From CAZHRC01 sp964533865 (lineage in GTDB: Bacteria; Bacillota; Clostridia; Tissierellales; Peptoniphilaceae): DNA of 64,000 nucleotides. The position numbers and the translations under genes were made by a program. The DNA lies in the NCBI GenBank assembly GCA_964533865.1, contig CAZHRC010000003.1, positions 1 to 64,000 on the forward strand. Direction: 5' to 3'. Below, piece by piece: positions 24,815-33,297 of the stretch; positions within the stretch are counted from its first letter, which is position 1; each line of letters begins with the position of its first letter. The notes beneath the pieces are model-generated. The model had not been told where the DNA came from. It saw only the letters and a list, made by a program, of their open reading frames with translations, and made no database searches.

Positions 24815-25504
24815 CTATGCGATTTTTTCTTCAGTGACATTTTTGTCCGCTACATTTAGTATACGATCGGCGACTTGGTCGACAAAAACTCGATCGTGGC
24901 TGACGATGACGACGGCCATGCCACTGGCTGCGAGATTTCTCAAGATGCCTGCGATTTGATCCCGCGTATCCTCATCAAGAGCCGATGTGGGCTCGTCAAA
25001 ACAGAGGATTTTAGGGTTGAGCATCGATGCTCTGGCTATGGCAACGCGTTGTTTTTGGCCACCAGAGAGCTCGTGAGGATAACTTTCCTCTTTGCCTTCC
25101 AAACCTAAAGCGTCAATAAGCTTTCTTGCTCGCTCTTCAGACTCTACGCGATCCACGCCGAGGTAATCCGGCGCGATCATCAGATTGCTTTTTACGGTCA
25201 TATGGGGAAACAGATTAAAAGATTGGAATACTAATCCGATTTCCATTCCCAGTTTTTGAATGTCCTCTTTTGACGCGTAAACGGTGCCTTCTGCTGTTTC
25301 TTTGCACAAAAACAGATCGCCGACGCGAATGGTGCCTTTATTGGCAATTTCTAGGTGGTTAATGCATCTCAAAAGCGTGGTCTTCCCTTCTCCGGAGCGA
25401 CCGGTAATACAGACCACTTCGCCAGGATGAACGTCAAATGATACATTTTCCAATATGCAATTGCTTCCGAAGGCTTTTGATAAATTGTTCACATGTAATA
25501 CCAT
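24815..25504 (-). CDS. Amino acid ABC transporter ATP-binding protein (GlnQ-like)
   Basis: This 229-aa ATPase energises import of a polar amino acid. Motifs: Walker A GRSGEGKTT (about 36-44), Q-loop LVFQSFNLFPH, signature LSGGQKQRVAIARA and Walker B ILCFDEPTSALD, with H-loop VSHD. The Walker A has Glu where most relatives have Ser/Gly (GxSGxGKT is intact). Last gene of the operon binding protein-permease-ATPase, followed by a terminator. Substrate class is judged from the GlnQ-type signature and partner genes. Confidence 0.93.
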   Translation of the reverse strand: MVLHVNNLSKAFGSNCILENVSFDVHPGEVVCITGRSGEGKTTLLRCINHLEIANKGTIRVGDLFLCKETAEGTVYASKEDIQKLGMEIGLVFQSFNLFPHMTVKSNLMIAPDYLGVDRVESEERARKLIDALGLEGKEESYPHELSGGQKQRVAIARASMLNPKILCFDEPTSALDEDTRDQIAGILRNLAASGMAVVIVSHDRVFVDQVADRILNVADKNVTEEKIA

Positions 25505-25516
25505 TGTTTTTTCCTT

Positions 25517-26161
25517 TTACTTGCGCAGATAGTCGTATTTCTTTTCGACTTTGTTGATGACATGGGTGAGCACTGCCGTAAATGCTAAGTACACTAAGCC
25601 GATGTAAACGTAGGGCGTAAAGGTGGAGTAGGTGTTGGACACGGACTTCGCAGCCTTTAAAATGTCGGAGACGCCCAATATGTAGACGAGCGAGGTGTCT
25701 TTTAACAACGTAATGACCTCATTGCCCACTGAAGGCATGACGGTGCGCACCACTTGTGGTAGCACGACTTTTAAAAATGTATAACTGCGACTCATCCCCA
25801 GCACTTGACCCGCTTCGTACTGGCCTTTATCGATGGAGAGAATCCCTCCTCTAAAGATCTCGGCAAAGTAGGCCGTGTAATTGAGAATGTAAGCAAACAA
25901 TATGGACTCAAAGCGTCCTAACGTCAAACCCAAGTAGGGCAAGCCAAAAAACACAAACATGAGCTGCAATAAAAGCGGTGTGCCTCGCATTATGTAGATG
26001 TACACCGCCATGATTGTAGAGCTTATTTTATTTTTTGAGAGACGCATTAATGCAACAGGCACTGAAAGGGGTATGGAGACCACCAGGGTGATAATAAACA
26101 CCCCGATGGTCATTTTTAACCCTTCCAGCGTCATGTTGACGAGCATCTGGTACATTTCCAT
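25517..26161 (-). CDS. Amino acid ABC transporter permease (HisM/GlnP family)
   Basis: This 214-aa integral membrane protein has about five membrane segments and the polar amino acid permease EAA loop GQYEAGQVLGMSRSYTFLKVVLPQ near residues 120-145, which docks the ATPase. IMRGTPLLLQLMFVFFGLP is typical of the HisM/GlnP family. A single permease gene suggests it works as a homodimer. Encoded between the binding protein and the ATPase with short spacers. Confidence 0.93.
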   Translation of the reverse strand: MEMYQMLVNMTLEGLKMTIGVFIITLVVSIPLSVPVALMRLSKNKISSTIMAVYIYIMRGTPLLLQLMFVFFGLPYLGLTLGRFESILFAYILNYTAYFAEIFRGGILSIDKGQYEAGQVLGMSRSYTFLKVVLPQVVRTVMPSVGNEVITLLKDTSLVYILGVSDILKAAKSVSNTYSTFTPYVYIGLVYLAFTAVLTHVINKVEKKYDYLRK

Positions 26162-26175
26162 AATTTACCTTCGCC

Positions 26176-27042
26176 TTAGTTGTCCGCAAACCATTTGGAA
26201 TAGATTGTCTTGTAAGTGCCGTCTTCTTTAAGGTCTTTTAGCGCTTTGTTCACTGCGTCGACAAGTGCTTTATCCTCTTTGCGCATGCCGATGCCAAAGA
26301 CTTCTTCGCCAAAATTATCTTCTAACACCGCGTATTTTTCTTCGCCCTTTTGACCCATGTAGTAGCGAGCGTTGGTTTCGTCAACGACGAGTGCATCACT
26401 ACGGCCGGATTCCAAGTCGGCAAACGCTTCATCAAATGTGGGGTACTCGATCATCGCGCCACCCTTGAAAGATTCCATGACGCCTTCTTCTTTTTTTACC
26501 GCGTCAATTGAGCTTGACATCGCTTGAACGACGACGGCTTTACCTGCTAAGTCCGCTTTGGTTTTGATTGGTGAACCTGCCATCGTAACGATGACTTGAC
26601 TGTTTTCGAGGTAAGGATCGGAGAAAGTGACTTTTTCTTTACGCTCATCGGTGACAGAATAGCCGTTCCAGATCAAATCGATGTTGCCTGCATTTAATTC
26701 GGTTTCTTTCATCGACCAATCGATGGGTTGGTATTCGATGGTGACGCCGATTTTTTTAGCGATCTCGCGGGATAGGTCGATATCAAAGCCGACCAATTCG
26801 CCAGAAGCATCGCGGAATCCCATGGGTGCAAAAGTGTCGTCCAGCCCCATAATCAATGGATCCTTTAATGCGCCCGTGGTAGGTTCGGTTTTTTCAGTTT
26901 CGGTTTGAGTCGCAACGGATTCTGATGTTTCAGCTGCCGTTGTTGGCGCTTCTGCTTTGGTTGAGGGTTTCTCTTTGCTTGATCCACAAGCGGTAACCAC
27001 TAAAGCCAATGCCAAAAGCATAAGTACGATTTTTCGTTTCAT
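26176..27042 (-). CDS. Amino acid ABC transporter substrate-binding lipoprotein
   Basis: This 288-aa lipoprotein has a signal peptide ending at LALVVTAC-GSS, a Thr/Glu/Ala-rich linker (about 25-50), and a family 3 binding domain: GFDIDLSREIAKKIG, NAGNIDLIWNGYSVTDERKEKV and LESGRSDALVVDETNARYY. The DETNARYY region resembles cystine/polar amino acid binders. The ATG at 27042 is preceded by AAGGGGG; the longer frame to 27135 has no such site. First gene of the operon. Confidence 0.92.
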   Translation of the reverse strand: MKRKIVLMLLALALVVTACGSSKEKPSTKAEAPTTAAETSESVATQTETEKTEPTTGALKDPLIMGLDDTFAPMGFRDASGELVGFDIDLSREIAKKIGVTIEYQPIDWSMKETELNAGNIDLIWNGYSVTDERKEKVTFSDPYLENSQVIVTMAGSPIKTKADLAGKAVVVQAMSSSIDAVKKEEGVMESFKGGAMIEYPTFDEAFADLESGRSDALVVDETNARYYMGQKGEEKYAVLEDNFGEEVFGIGMRKEDKALVDAVNKALKDLKEDGTYKTIYSKWFADN

Positions 27043-27080
27043 GTGTTCCCCCTTTGAATAATTAATAACTTCACTTTTAT

Positions 27081-27109
27081 ATAGTATCATGAGATTGTGA
27101 TACTGTAAA
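27081..27109 (-). promoter_or_regulatory. Promoter of the amino acid ABC operon
   Basis: Minus strand TTTACA (27104-27109), 17 bp, TACTAT (27081-27086), about 39 bp before the start codon. Confidence 0.6.
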
Positions 27110-27284
27110 GGCGCATTCAGCCGATTTTCTGCCATAGCATTGACCTTTTACTTAAATTGCTCAAACTCCACCTTTTGGTTTGTCCCGGCAATTGGTTGTA
27201 TTTCAATTGAGTTACTCTTTTTCTCTTCACCACTGCTCTTTTTTTGAGAATAGGGGTATACATAAATGAAAGGAGCTGAAACCG

Positions 27285-28052
27285 TTGAATAAAAACATGA
27301 CCGTCACACACATCCACCACAGTTGTTACACCGTTTCCTTCGGTGACTACTTTTTTGTCTTTGACTACTACAAAGGCGACCTCCACTTGCCTAAAAACAA
27401 AAAAGTGGTCTTCGTCGCCACCCACGGTCATCACGACCACTTTTCAAAATCCATTTTAAAAATGAAAGGCGTCAACGACTCCCTCTACCTCCTCTCCTCG
27501 GATATACGTGATTTGGACAAAGAGGACAATATTATCTACCTGAAACAAGGCGGCGAATCGGACATCGAGTGTTTAAAAACCCTATACTCCAGTCCCAGCG
27601 TCACCTTTCTCGACCCGGACAACCACTATACCATCGACGATATGAGCATCTACACCTTTGGCTCTACCGATCGGGGCATCTCCATCCTCATCAAAGTGGG
27701 CGGGATTTCCATATTCCATTCTGGGGATCTCAACTTCTGGGCTTGGGAAAGCAACACCCCAGAGGTTATGCTCAAAGAGGAAGAGGATATGAACAACGAG
27801 TTGAAAAAAATCGCCACCCACCACATCGATGTGGGGTTCTTTCCAGTGGATCCACGCCTTGGGAAAAACTATTATAAAGGTCCCGAAGCCTTTATTGAAA
27901 CTTGCCATCCCCAAATCTTTTTTCCTCTCCACATGATGGACGATTTCGCCATCACCTTGAAGTTTCGCGAACACATGAAAGGTAGCCGCACCGAGGTGCG
28001 ACCCATCCTTCGACGCAATGACTCCTTGGTCATCGACGTCGAAATGATTTGA
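27285..28052 (+). CDS. MBL-fold metal-dependent hydrolase
   Basis: This 255-aa protein has the metallo-beta-lactamase metal site THGHHDHFS (residues about 46-54), later ligands in IFHSGDLNFW (Asp) and PLHMMDD (His). The insertion around residues 160-205 (DMNNELKKIATHHIDVGFFPVDPRLG) is as in UlaG-like/MBL hydrolases of unknown substrate. The TTG at 27285 is chosen because AAAGGAG lies 9 bases upstream; the first ATG at 27297 would be too far. Single-gene unit converging on htrA. Confidence 0.85.
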   Translation: MNKNMTVTHIHHSCYTVSFGDYFFVFDYYKGDLHLPKNKKVVFVATHGHHDHFSKSILKMKGVNDSLYLLSSDIRDLDKEDNIIYLKQGGESDIECLKTLYSSPSVTFLDPDNHYTIDDMSIYTFGSTDRGISILIKVGGISIFHSGDLNFWAWESNTPEVMLKEEEDMNNELKKIATHHIDVGFFPVDPRLGKNYYKGPEAFIETCHPQIFFPLHMMDDFAITLKFREHMKGSRTEVRPILRRNDSLVIDVEMI

Positions 28053-28066
28053 TCTACGAAAAAACA

Positions 28067-28099
28067 AAAGAGGGCCTCCTCTCGGGATAGGCCCTCTTT
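28067..28099. terminator. Bidirectional terminator between the MBL gene and htrA
   Basis: AAAGAGGGCCT (28067-28077) and AGGCCCTCTTT (28089-28099) pair perfectly, with A-rich and T-rich flanks. Confidence 0.9.
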
Positions 28100-28107
28100 T
28101 TTTATCG

Positions 28108-29490
28108 TTACGGAGCGATTCTCTCCGGTGTTGTTTCTGAAGATGTTGGATTTTGGGTGATGGCATTATTTAAGGTTTGAGTGAACTTCACTGTGACTTC
28201 ATCTTCTTTACCCTCTCTGAAAATGGTCACTTTCGCTTCATTGCCCACTTTGTGGAGCAATAGCTGTTTTTTTAATTGGCTCATGGTACTCACCGCTTTG
28301 CCGTCGACTTGTAAAATAATATCCCCCTCGCGGATGCCGGCTTCTGCGGCTGGACTTTGGGGACTCACTTTGTGAATGAAGATCCCTTTGTCCTTGGGGA
28401 GCTCTTGTTGGGTGTACTTGGCGTAAACCTCCAAGTCGATACCTGATATACCCAAGTAGACCGAGTCGTAGCTTCCTGTCGCAATGACTTCTTCGATGAT
28501 GGGTTTTGCCATGTTGATCGGTATCGCAAAGCCGATGCCGTCGGATTGACCAGCTTTGGCCGTATTGATGCCGATGAGTTTTCCTTGAGCATCGAGAAGT
28601 GCGCCGCCACTGTTGCCTTGGTTAATCGCCGCGTCGGTTTGAATCAATCCTTCCATGGAAAGCCCGGTTTGCATTGATATCGTGCGATCCAATCCCGAAA
28701 TGTAGCCCGAGGTTAAGGTGGATTGAAGGTTCAATCCCAGGGGGTTTCCGATGGCGATAGCTTTATTCCCCACTTTTACACCGTCGGAGTCACCCATTTC
28801 AACGGGTGTCAGTCCTGTTTTTTCCACTTTGATAATCGCCAAGTCCAAGGTAGCGTCGTTCCACAACAGTTTGGCATTCGCTTTTGAATCATCTGAAAAC
28901 AGCACGTCGATGTTCACCGCTTTGCCATCGGATACCACGTGGGAGTTGGTGAGGATGTAACCGTCGGCGCTGACAATGACCCCTGATCCCACGCCTTCGG
29001 TAAACCCTGAACCACCGTAGTTAAAGAAGTTATTTGTAGACTCCACTAGAGTGGTGATCCCGACGACGGAAGGTTTTGCTTTTGCCGCCACTGCCGTTTC
29101 CACGTTGACTTCGCCTTGGGTATTGATGGTGATGTTTTCGCCAGTCGTCGTCACCTGTCCAGGCGCTTGGGACTTGAGTTTGTCGTCGAGTTTGATCATG
29201 AACACAGCCCCCATTATCGCCGAGCCGAGGATGGCTCCTGCGAGGACTAGGGCAATCCCTTTGATAAAACTATTTTTTGGTTTGTAGTTTCGCGTAAATT
29301 CCTCGCGTACAATCCGTCGCACTTTGGCGTCGTCATCGACTTTATCGTATGTTTCATAGGTGTAGACCGGTTCGCTTTTTGGCGGATCCATTCGAGTAGT
29401 GAAGTCGTCATCATGCCATTGACGCCTAGTGTCTTCTTCATCGCCATCTGGCCCGTTATATCGGTTATTGTTGTAGTTGTTGTCGTTCAT
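28108..29490 (-). CDS. htrA: HtrA/DegP-like membrane-anchored serine protease (S1C) with PDZ domain
   Basis: This 460-aa protein has a cytoplasmic Asn/Asp-rich tail (1-90), one membrane segment (about 96-120), a trypsin-like protease domain and a C-terminal PDZ domain. The catalytic triad is visible: TNSHVVSDG (His), DATLDLAIIKV (Asp) and GNSGGALLDAQG (Ser). The PDZ part carries GIFIHKVSPQSPAAEAGI and GDIILQVDG. It degrades or refolds damaged proteins outside the membrane. The ATG at 29490 follows AAGGAGG; the longer frame to 29595 was rejected. A near-consensus promoter lies 59 bp upstream. Confidence 0.93.
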   Translation of the reverse strand: MNDNNYNNNRYNGPDGDEEDTRRQWHDDDFTTRMDPPKSEPVYTYETYDKVDDDAKVRRIVREEFTRNYKPKNSFIKGIALVLAGAILGSAIMGAVFMIKLDDKLKSQAPGQVTTTGENITINTQGEVNVETAVAAKAKPSVVGITTLVESTNNFFNYGGSGFTEGVGSGVIVSADGYILTNSHVVSDGKAVNIDVLFSDDSKANAKLLWNDATLDLAIIKVEKTGLTPVEMGDSDGVKVGNKAIAIGNPLGLNLQSTLTSGYISGLDRTISMQTGLSMEGLIQTDAAINQGNSGGALLDAQGKLIGINTAKAGQSDGIGFAIPINMAKPIIEEVIATGSYDSVYLGISGIDLEVYAKYTQQELPKDKGIFIHKVSPQSPAAEAGIREGDIILQVDGKAVSTMSQLKKQLLLHKVGNEAKVTIFREGKEDEVTVKFTQTLNNAITQNPTSSETTPERIAP

Positions 29491-29548
29491 CGTTGCCTCC
29501 TTGTATCTTGATCCATCTTTGATGGTGTTAATGGCATTATAAGCGTAA

Positions 29549-29577
29549 ATTATAGAGAAATGATGTGCCCTTGACAA
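29549..29577 (-). promoter_or_regulatory. Promoter of htrA
   Basis: Minus strand TTGTCA (29572-29577), 17 bp, TATAAT (29549-29554). Confidence 0.75.
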
Positions 29578-29589
29578 CCACGGCCATAT

Positions 29590-29618
29590 TTGCATTGAGG
29601 TAGCGGTGATGTTACAAT
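29590..29618 (+). promoter_or_regulatory. Promoter of the folate operon
   Basis: TTGCAT (29590-29595), 17 bp, TACAAT (29613-29618). Transcription would begin just before the riboswitch at 29631. Confidence 0.65.
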
Positions 29619-29630
29619 AAAAGCATGCTA

Positions 29631-29721
29631 ACAGAGTAGAGAAAACGCGTTAAGTGTTAAGGGATGGGAAGTCGCCCTTAAACGAAAATGTTTCATTGCG
29701 GTGTTTTCTCGCATCCGCTGT
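29631..29721 (+). promoter_or_regulatory. Tetrahydrofolate (THF) riboswitch
   Basis: The sequence keeps the THF riboswitch core in order: AGAGTAGA, CGCGTTAAGTG, GATGGGAAGTCG, ACGAA, GCGGTG and GCATCCGCT. P1 closes with ACAG/CTGT, and GAGAAAAC (29639-29646) pairs with GTTTTCTC (29703-29710). The class binds reduced folates and represses folate genes. Here it lies ahead of a terminator and folE, so folate would stop the operon by transcription attenuation. I recognise this from the known consensus; an Rfam RF01831 search would confirm it. Confidence 0.92.
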
Positions 29722-29784
29722 AGTAACCTGACAAAGCCCACCAGGCTTTATTCTCGTTGTAAGCGACCTGCCTCATGTTAGATG

Positions 29785-29815
29785 CGAGCAACCCACTCGG
29801 GGTGCTCGGTTTTTT
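29785..29815 (+). terminator. Riboswitch-controlled attenuator before folE
   Basis: CGAGCAACCC (29785-29794) pairs with GGGTGCTCG (29800-29808) with one bulged A, followed by GTTTTTT. It sits 60 bp before the folE start, the expected expression platform. Confidence 0.8.
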
Positions 29816-29867
29816 GTATGGCGGCAGGGCCATCTCTTCTTTAGCAAATACGCTTAAAGGAGCCATT

Positions 29868-30434
29868 ATGGATTCAGAACGCATCAAAGAAGGCGTCCGA
29901 TTGATTTTAGAGGGCATTGGCGAAGACCCGACAAGGGAGGCGTTACTCGACACCCCCGACCGCGTCGCGCGCATGTGCGAAGAGATCTTTGGCGGATTGC
30001 ACCAAACCGCCGAGGTGCATTTATCTCGGCAATTTCCCATTGAAGAAAATGAACTCGTCCTCGAAAGAGATATCCCCTTTTACTCCATGTGCGAACACCA
30101 CCTCCTGCCCTTTTTTGGCAAAGTGCACATCGCCTATATGCCCAACGGCAAAGTTGCTGGCTTGTCCAAACTCGCCCGCGCCGTGGATACCTACGCCGCC
30201 AAACCACAAATCCAAGAAAAACTCACGATGGAAATCGCCGATGGGATCATGACCTATCTCAATGCTAGCGGTGTCATGGTCATTGTCGAAGCGGAGCATT
30301 TGTGTCTATCCATGCGTGGTGTCAAAAAACCCGGCACGGTGACGGCGACATCTGTCACACGAGGCGTGTTTAAAGAAGACGCTACCTTAAAAGACGACGT
30401 CTATCGCCTCATCGCCTTGGGAGATCGTCGATGA
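29868..30434 (+). CDS. folE: GTP cyclohydrolase I
   Basis: This 188-aa enzyme converts GTP to 7,8-dihydroneopterin triphosphate, the first step of folate synthesis. The zinc and active-site motifs are present: SMCEHHLLPFFGKVHIAY (Cys, His) and CLSMRGVKKPG (second zinc Cys and binding residues), with VAGLSKLARAV between. Length is normal. The ATG at 29868 follows AAAGGAG; the frame back to 29775 crosses the attenuator and is not used. It overlaps the HD gene by 4 nt (ATGA). Confidence 0.95.
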   Translation: MDSERIKEGVRLILEGIGEDPTREALLDTPDRVARMCEEIFGGLHQTAEVHLSRQFPIEENELVLERDIPFYSMCEHHLLPFFGKVHIAYMPNGKVAGLSKLARAVDTYAAKPQIQEKLTMEIADGIMTYLNASGVMVIVEAEHLCLSMRGVKKPGTVTATSVTRGVFKEDATLKDDVYRLIALGDRR

Positions 30435-30931
30435 CCTATCGCCCTCTGCCCAGAAACCTGCACAATACCAACACCTTATACAACCATCCAACCTACCAAA
30501 ACCTATTATGTGCCCTTGAAAGACACGAACGCCAACGGAGCTACTGCAGACACGATCTCGCCCATTTTCTCGATGTCGCTCGCATCGCCACTATGATGTG
30601 TAGTGAGGCAACACTCGAGGTTTCCACAGACTTGATCTACACCACAGCACTATTGCATGATATCGGTAGAGTCGAGGAGCATGCCACCGGCACCCCTCAC
30701 CACCTAGCAGGGGTCTTGCTCGCAAAAGACTTGCTCGTAGATCTCGACTTCTCCGATGATGAAAAAGCGACGATCCTAGGAGCTATCGAGAACCATCGTC
30801 TAGATACCGCCACAGGTTTTTCGGATATCTTTCGAAAAGCCGATAAAGCATCTCGACCTTGTTTTCGCTGCCCTTCCCAAGAGACTTGCCATTGGCCCGA
30901 CGACAAAAAAAACTTGACCATCAGCTATTAG
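30431..30931 (+). CDS. HD-domain protein in the folate operon, possible pterin phosphohydrolase
   Basis: This 166-aa protein has the HD metal site: HDLAHFLDVAR (about 42-52), LLHDIGRVEEH (HD pair, about 75-85) and IENHRLD (about 116). A Cys cluster, CFRCPSQETC, lies near the C-terminus. HD proteins are metal-dependent phosphohydrolases acting on nucleotides. It sits between folE and folP, coupled to folE by a 4-nt overlap. The pathway needs dihydroneopterin triphosphate dephosphorylated at this point and no Nudix or phosphatase gene is present in the operon. That role is inference. An alternative is a general nucleotide or tRNA 2',3'-phosphate hydrolase. Confidence 0.8.
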   Translation: MTYRPLPRNLHNTNTLYNHPTYQNLLCALERHERQRSYCRHDLAHFLDVARIATMMCSEATLEVSTDLIYTTALLHDIGRVEEHATGTPHHLAGVLLAKDLLVDLDFSDDEKATILGAIENHRLDTATGFSDIFRKADKASRPCFRCPSQETCHWPDDKKNLTISY

Positions 30932-30947
30932 CATAAGGGGAACAGAA

Positions 30948-31769
30948 ATGAAAATAAGAAACACCACCTTTGATTTTGAACACAACGCTTACCTTATGGG
31001 CATATTAAACGTCACCCCCGATTCCTTTTCCGACGGCGGCTCCCACAACGCCTTAGACGACGCCCTCTTTCACACGGAGAAAATGATCGCGGAAGGGGCT
31101 GCTATCATCGACGTCGGTGGCGAGTCCACACGACCCGGTTACACCCCCGTTACCTCTGATGAGGAGATCGAGCGCATCGTCCCCGTCATCGAAGGCATTC
31201 GCCAACGCTTTGATGTGCCGATTTCAGTGGATACTTTTAAAAGTGCCACTTGGGAAGCTGCCATCGCCGCAGGCGCCGATATTATCAACGACATCTGGGG
31301 ATTTAAACAAGATCCTCGTATGGCAAAAATCACCGCCGACCATGACAAATGGGCGGTGCTCATGCACAATCGAGAAGATGTAAACTACACCAACTACATG
31401 ACCGATTTAATCGCCGACTTAGAGGCTTCCGTCGCCTTAGCCACCGAGGCGGGCATCGCCAAAGACAAGCTCATTCTCGATCCTGGGGTCGGCTTTGCTA
31501 AAGACTACGAAAAAGACCTGATCGCCATCAACCGATTGGAACTGTGCCACACCTTAGGCTATCCTTTGTTGTTGGGGACGTCGCGAAAGCGGTTTGTCGG
31601 CACGGCCACCGGAGGCCTTCCCGTCGACCAGCGAGTGGAAGGCACCATCGCCACCACCGTCGTCGGCGTCATGAAAGGCGCCGTCATTTTTAGAGTCCAC
31701 GACGTTGCAGAAAACTACCGAGCGATGAAAATGGCCCTTGCTATACGAAACGAGGGGCGCCATGGATAG
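30948..31769 (+). CDS. folP: Dihydropteroate synthase
   Basis: This 273-aa TIM-barrel enzyme joins 6-hydroxymethyl-dihydropterin pyrophosphate to p-aminobenzoate. Motifs: MGILNVTPDSFSDGG near the N-terminus, DVGGESTRPGYTPV (pterin/pABA loop), ISVDTFKSA, INDIWGFKQD, LDPGVGFAKDYEKD and LGTSRKRF. It is the target of sulfonamides in general. Its stop codon overlaps the folBK start by 8 nt. Confidence 0.95.
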   Translation: MKIRNTTFDFEHNAYLMGILNVTPDSFSDGGSHNALDDALFHTEKMIAEGAAIIDVGGESTRPGYTPVTSDEEIERIVPVIEGIRQRFDVPISVDTFKSATWEAAIAAGADIINDIWGFKQDPRMAKITADHDKWAVLMHNREDVNYTNYMTDLIADLEASVALATEAGIAKDKLILDPGVGFAKDYEKDLIAINRLELCHTLGYPLLLGTSRKRFVGTATGGLPVDQRVEGTIATTVVGVMKGAVIFRVHDVAENYRAMKMALAIRNEGRHG

Positions 31770-32583
31770 CATCATCGTCGTCGACTTAGAGGTTTTCGCC
31801 AATCACGGCGTTTACGATGAAGAAAAGAAATTAGGACAAAAATTTTTGCTCAGCTGTGAAGCCCATCTCTCCACTCGAGAAGCGGCGATGACCGGTGAGT
31901 TGGACCAATCGGTGCACTATGGGACACTCTGTGACGTCCTTGAAGAAGCCTTCACCGAACAAGCCCACGATCTCATCGAAACCGCCGCCGAAATCGCCGC
32001 CACTGAAGTTCTGTCCGCCTTTCCCGCCATTCGAGGCTTATCCTTGACGGTGAAAAAGCCTTGGGCACCCATTGGAAAGCCTCTAGCCTACGCCGCCGTT
32101 CACATCACCCGCGCTTGGAAGCGGGCATTTGTCGGGTTGGGCACCAACCTTGGCGAACGAAACGCCCACTTGGAAGAAGCCGCTTCTCACTTGGCAAACA
32201 AGGATACGATCCGAATCTTAAAAACCTCTTCCGTCTACGAAACCGCTCCCTGGGGCGTGGAAGACCAGCCGGATTTTCTCAACCAAGTGATCGAATTGGA
32301 AACCTTCCTCAGTCCCGATCAATTGATGCGTGAACTCCTCAACGTTGAAAAATGGATGGGGAGAATACGAGAAACACACTGGGGGCCGCGAATCATCGAC
32401 TTAGATCTGCTCTACGTCGAATCCATCATCCAAGACTCCGACCACCTCACCCTTCCCCACCCCTATGTATCCCAAAGGGCATTTGTATTAGAACCGTTAG
32501 CGGAAATTGCCCCACACTTTGTCGATCCTCTGAGACGAACGACTATTTTGGAATTATGGAACGAGTTAAAAACACACCCCTAA
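31762..32583 (+). CDS. folBK: Bifunctional dihydroneopterin aldolase / 6-hydroxymethyl-dihydropterin pyrophosphokinase
   Basis: This 273-aa fusion has FolB at residues 1-118 (VFANHGVYDEEKKLGQKF, tyrosine and lysine of the aldolase site) and FolK at about 122-273 (GLGTNLGERNAHLEEA, SSVYETAPWGVEDQPDFLN, GPRIIDLDLLY). It makes the hydroxymethyl pterin and activates it for FolP. The ATG at 31762 is used because it overlaps the folP stop codon; the frame back to 31738 would extend into folP. Last gene of the operon, followed by a terminator. Confidence 0.95.
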   Translation: MDSIIVVDLEVFANHGVYDEEKKLGQKFLLSCEAHLSTREAAMTGELDQSVHYGTLCDVLEEAFTEQAHDLIETAAEIAATEVLSAFPAIRGLSLTVKKPWAPIGKPLAYAAVHITRAWKRAFVGLGTNLGERNAHLEEAASHLANKDTIRILKTSSVYETAPWGVEDQPDFLNQVIELETFLSPDQLMRELLNVEKWMGRIRETHWGPRIIDLDLLYVESIIQDSDHLTLPHPYVSQRAFVLEPLAEIAPHFVDPLRRTTILELWNELKTHP

Positions 32584-32586
32584 ACG

Positions 32587-32614
32587 AAAGAGACCCTGTT
32601 TACAGGATCTCTTT
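32587..32614. terminator. Terminator of the folate operon, shared with the convergent permease gene
   Basis: AAAGAGACCCTGT (32587-32599) pairs with ACAGGATCTCTTT (32602-32614) with one C/A mismatch, followed by T's. Confidence 0.8.
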
Positions 32615-32619
32615 TTTCT

Positions 32620-33297
32620 TTAATCAAAAATGCGACGGGTGTAAAACCTTTCGGAAAGTCGATAGGAAATGAAATAGATCAATGCCGTGAGCGCTGCAAG
32701 GCCAATGCTTGTCGCCGTGCTGTGTTCAAAAAACCAAGTGAACCATTCGCTCAACTTAAATAACACCTCCGGTTTTTCCAACAGCGGTCGAAACACAACG
32801 AGAATAAGAGGAAATCCCATAAATGGCAATATGGTCCACAATTTCGCCTTAGAGTAGCTCATCTTAAAATAAACGGGCATTTGAACCGCGTGTATGGTCA
32901 AACACAGCGCGAAAGCCGCCGCTGAAACGATCAGCCAATCCACAATATTGGCACTACCAACGCTAAATGCCCCCGCAATCGCCGCCAACATAAAAGCCGC
33001 GATAAAAACTAATCCATCGAGAAATAGGATGAACAGGTACCTCCCGCGGACCACACTCTTTCGCTCAATGGCTAGCGTTCGATAAAACTCGTCAAAACGG
33101 GTGATTTCACCTGCTGCAAAAGGAATTCCCCCATAGATAATCGAAGTGAGAGCTAAGTAAAAAATACCGATGATTATCGACTTTAGGCTGACCATCATCA
33201 CCGTTCCAGCGCCGATGATCATCAACGTGGACTTGATATTCATCGACGGTTTCATCGTCAACACATCGAGTTTTGCCAAAGCAAGTGTCTTATTCAT
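32620..33297 (-). CDS. ABC-2 type transporter permease of a GntR-linked module
   Basis: This 225-aa protein has about six membrane segments and resembles ABC-2 permeases encoded with YtrA-type regulators. ERKSVVRGRYLF near residue 80 and the short length fit that group. It would form the membrane part of the transporter whose ATPase is encoded upstream with an 8-nt overlap. The cargo is unknown. Relatives respond to cell-wall stress, which is family knowledge and not shown here. Confidence 0.8.
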   Translation of the reverse strand: MNKTLALAKLDVLTMKPSMNIKSTLMIIGAGTVMMVSLKSIIIGIFYLALTSIIYGGIPFAAGEITRFDEFYRTLAIERKSVVRGRYLFILFLDGLVFIAAFMLAAIAGAFSVGSANIVDWLIVSAAAFALCLTIHAVQMPVYFKMSYSKAKLWTILPFMGFPLILVVFRPLLEKPEVLFKLSEWFTWFFEHSTATSIGLAALTALIYFISYRLSERFYTRRIFD

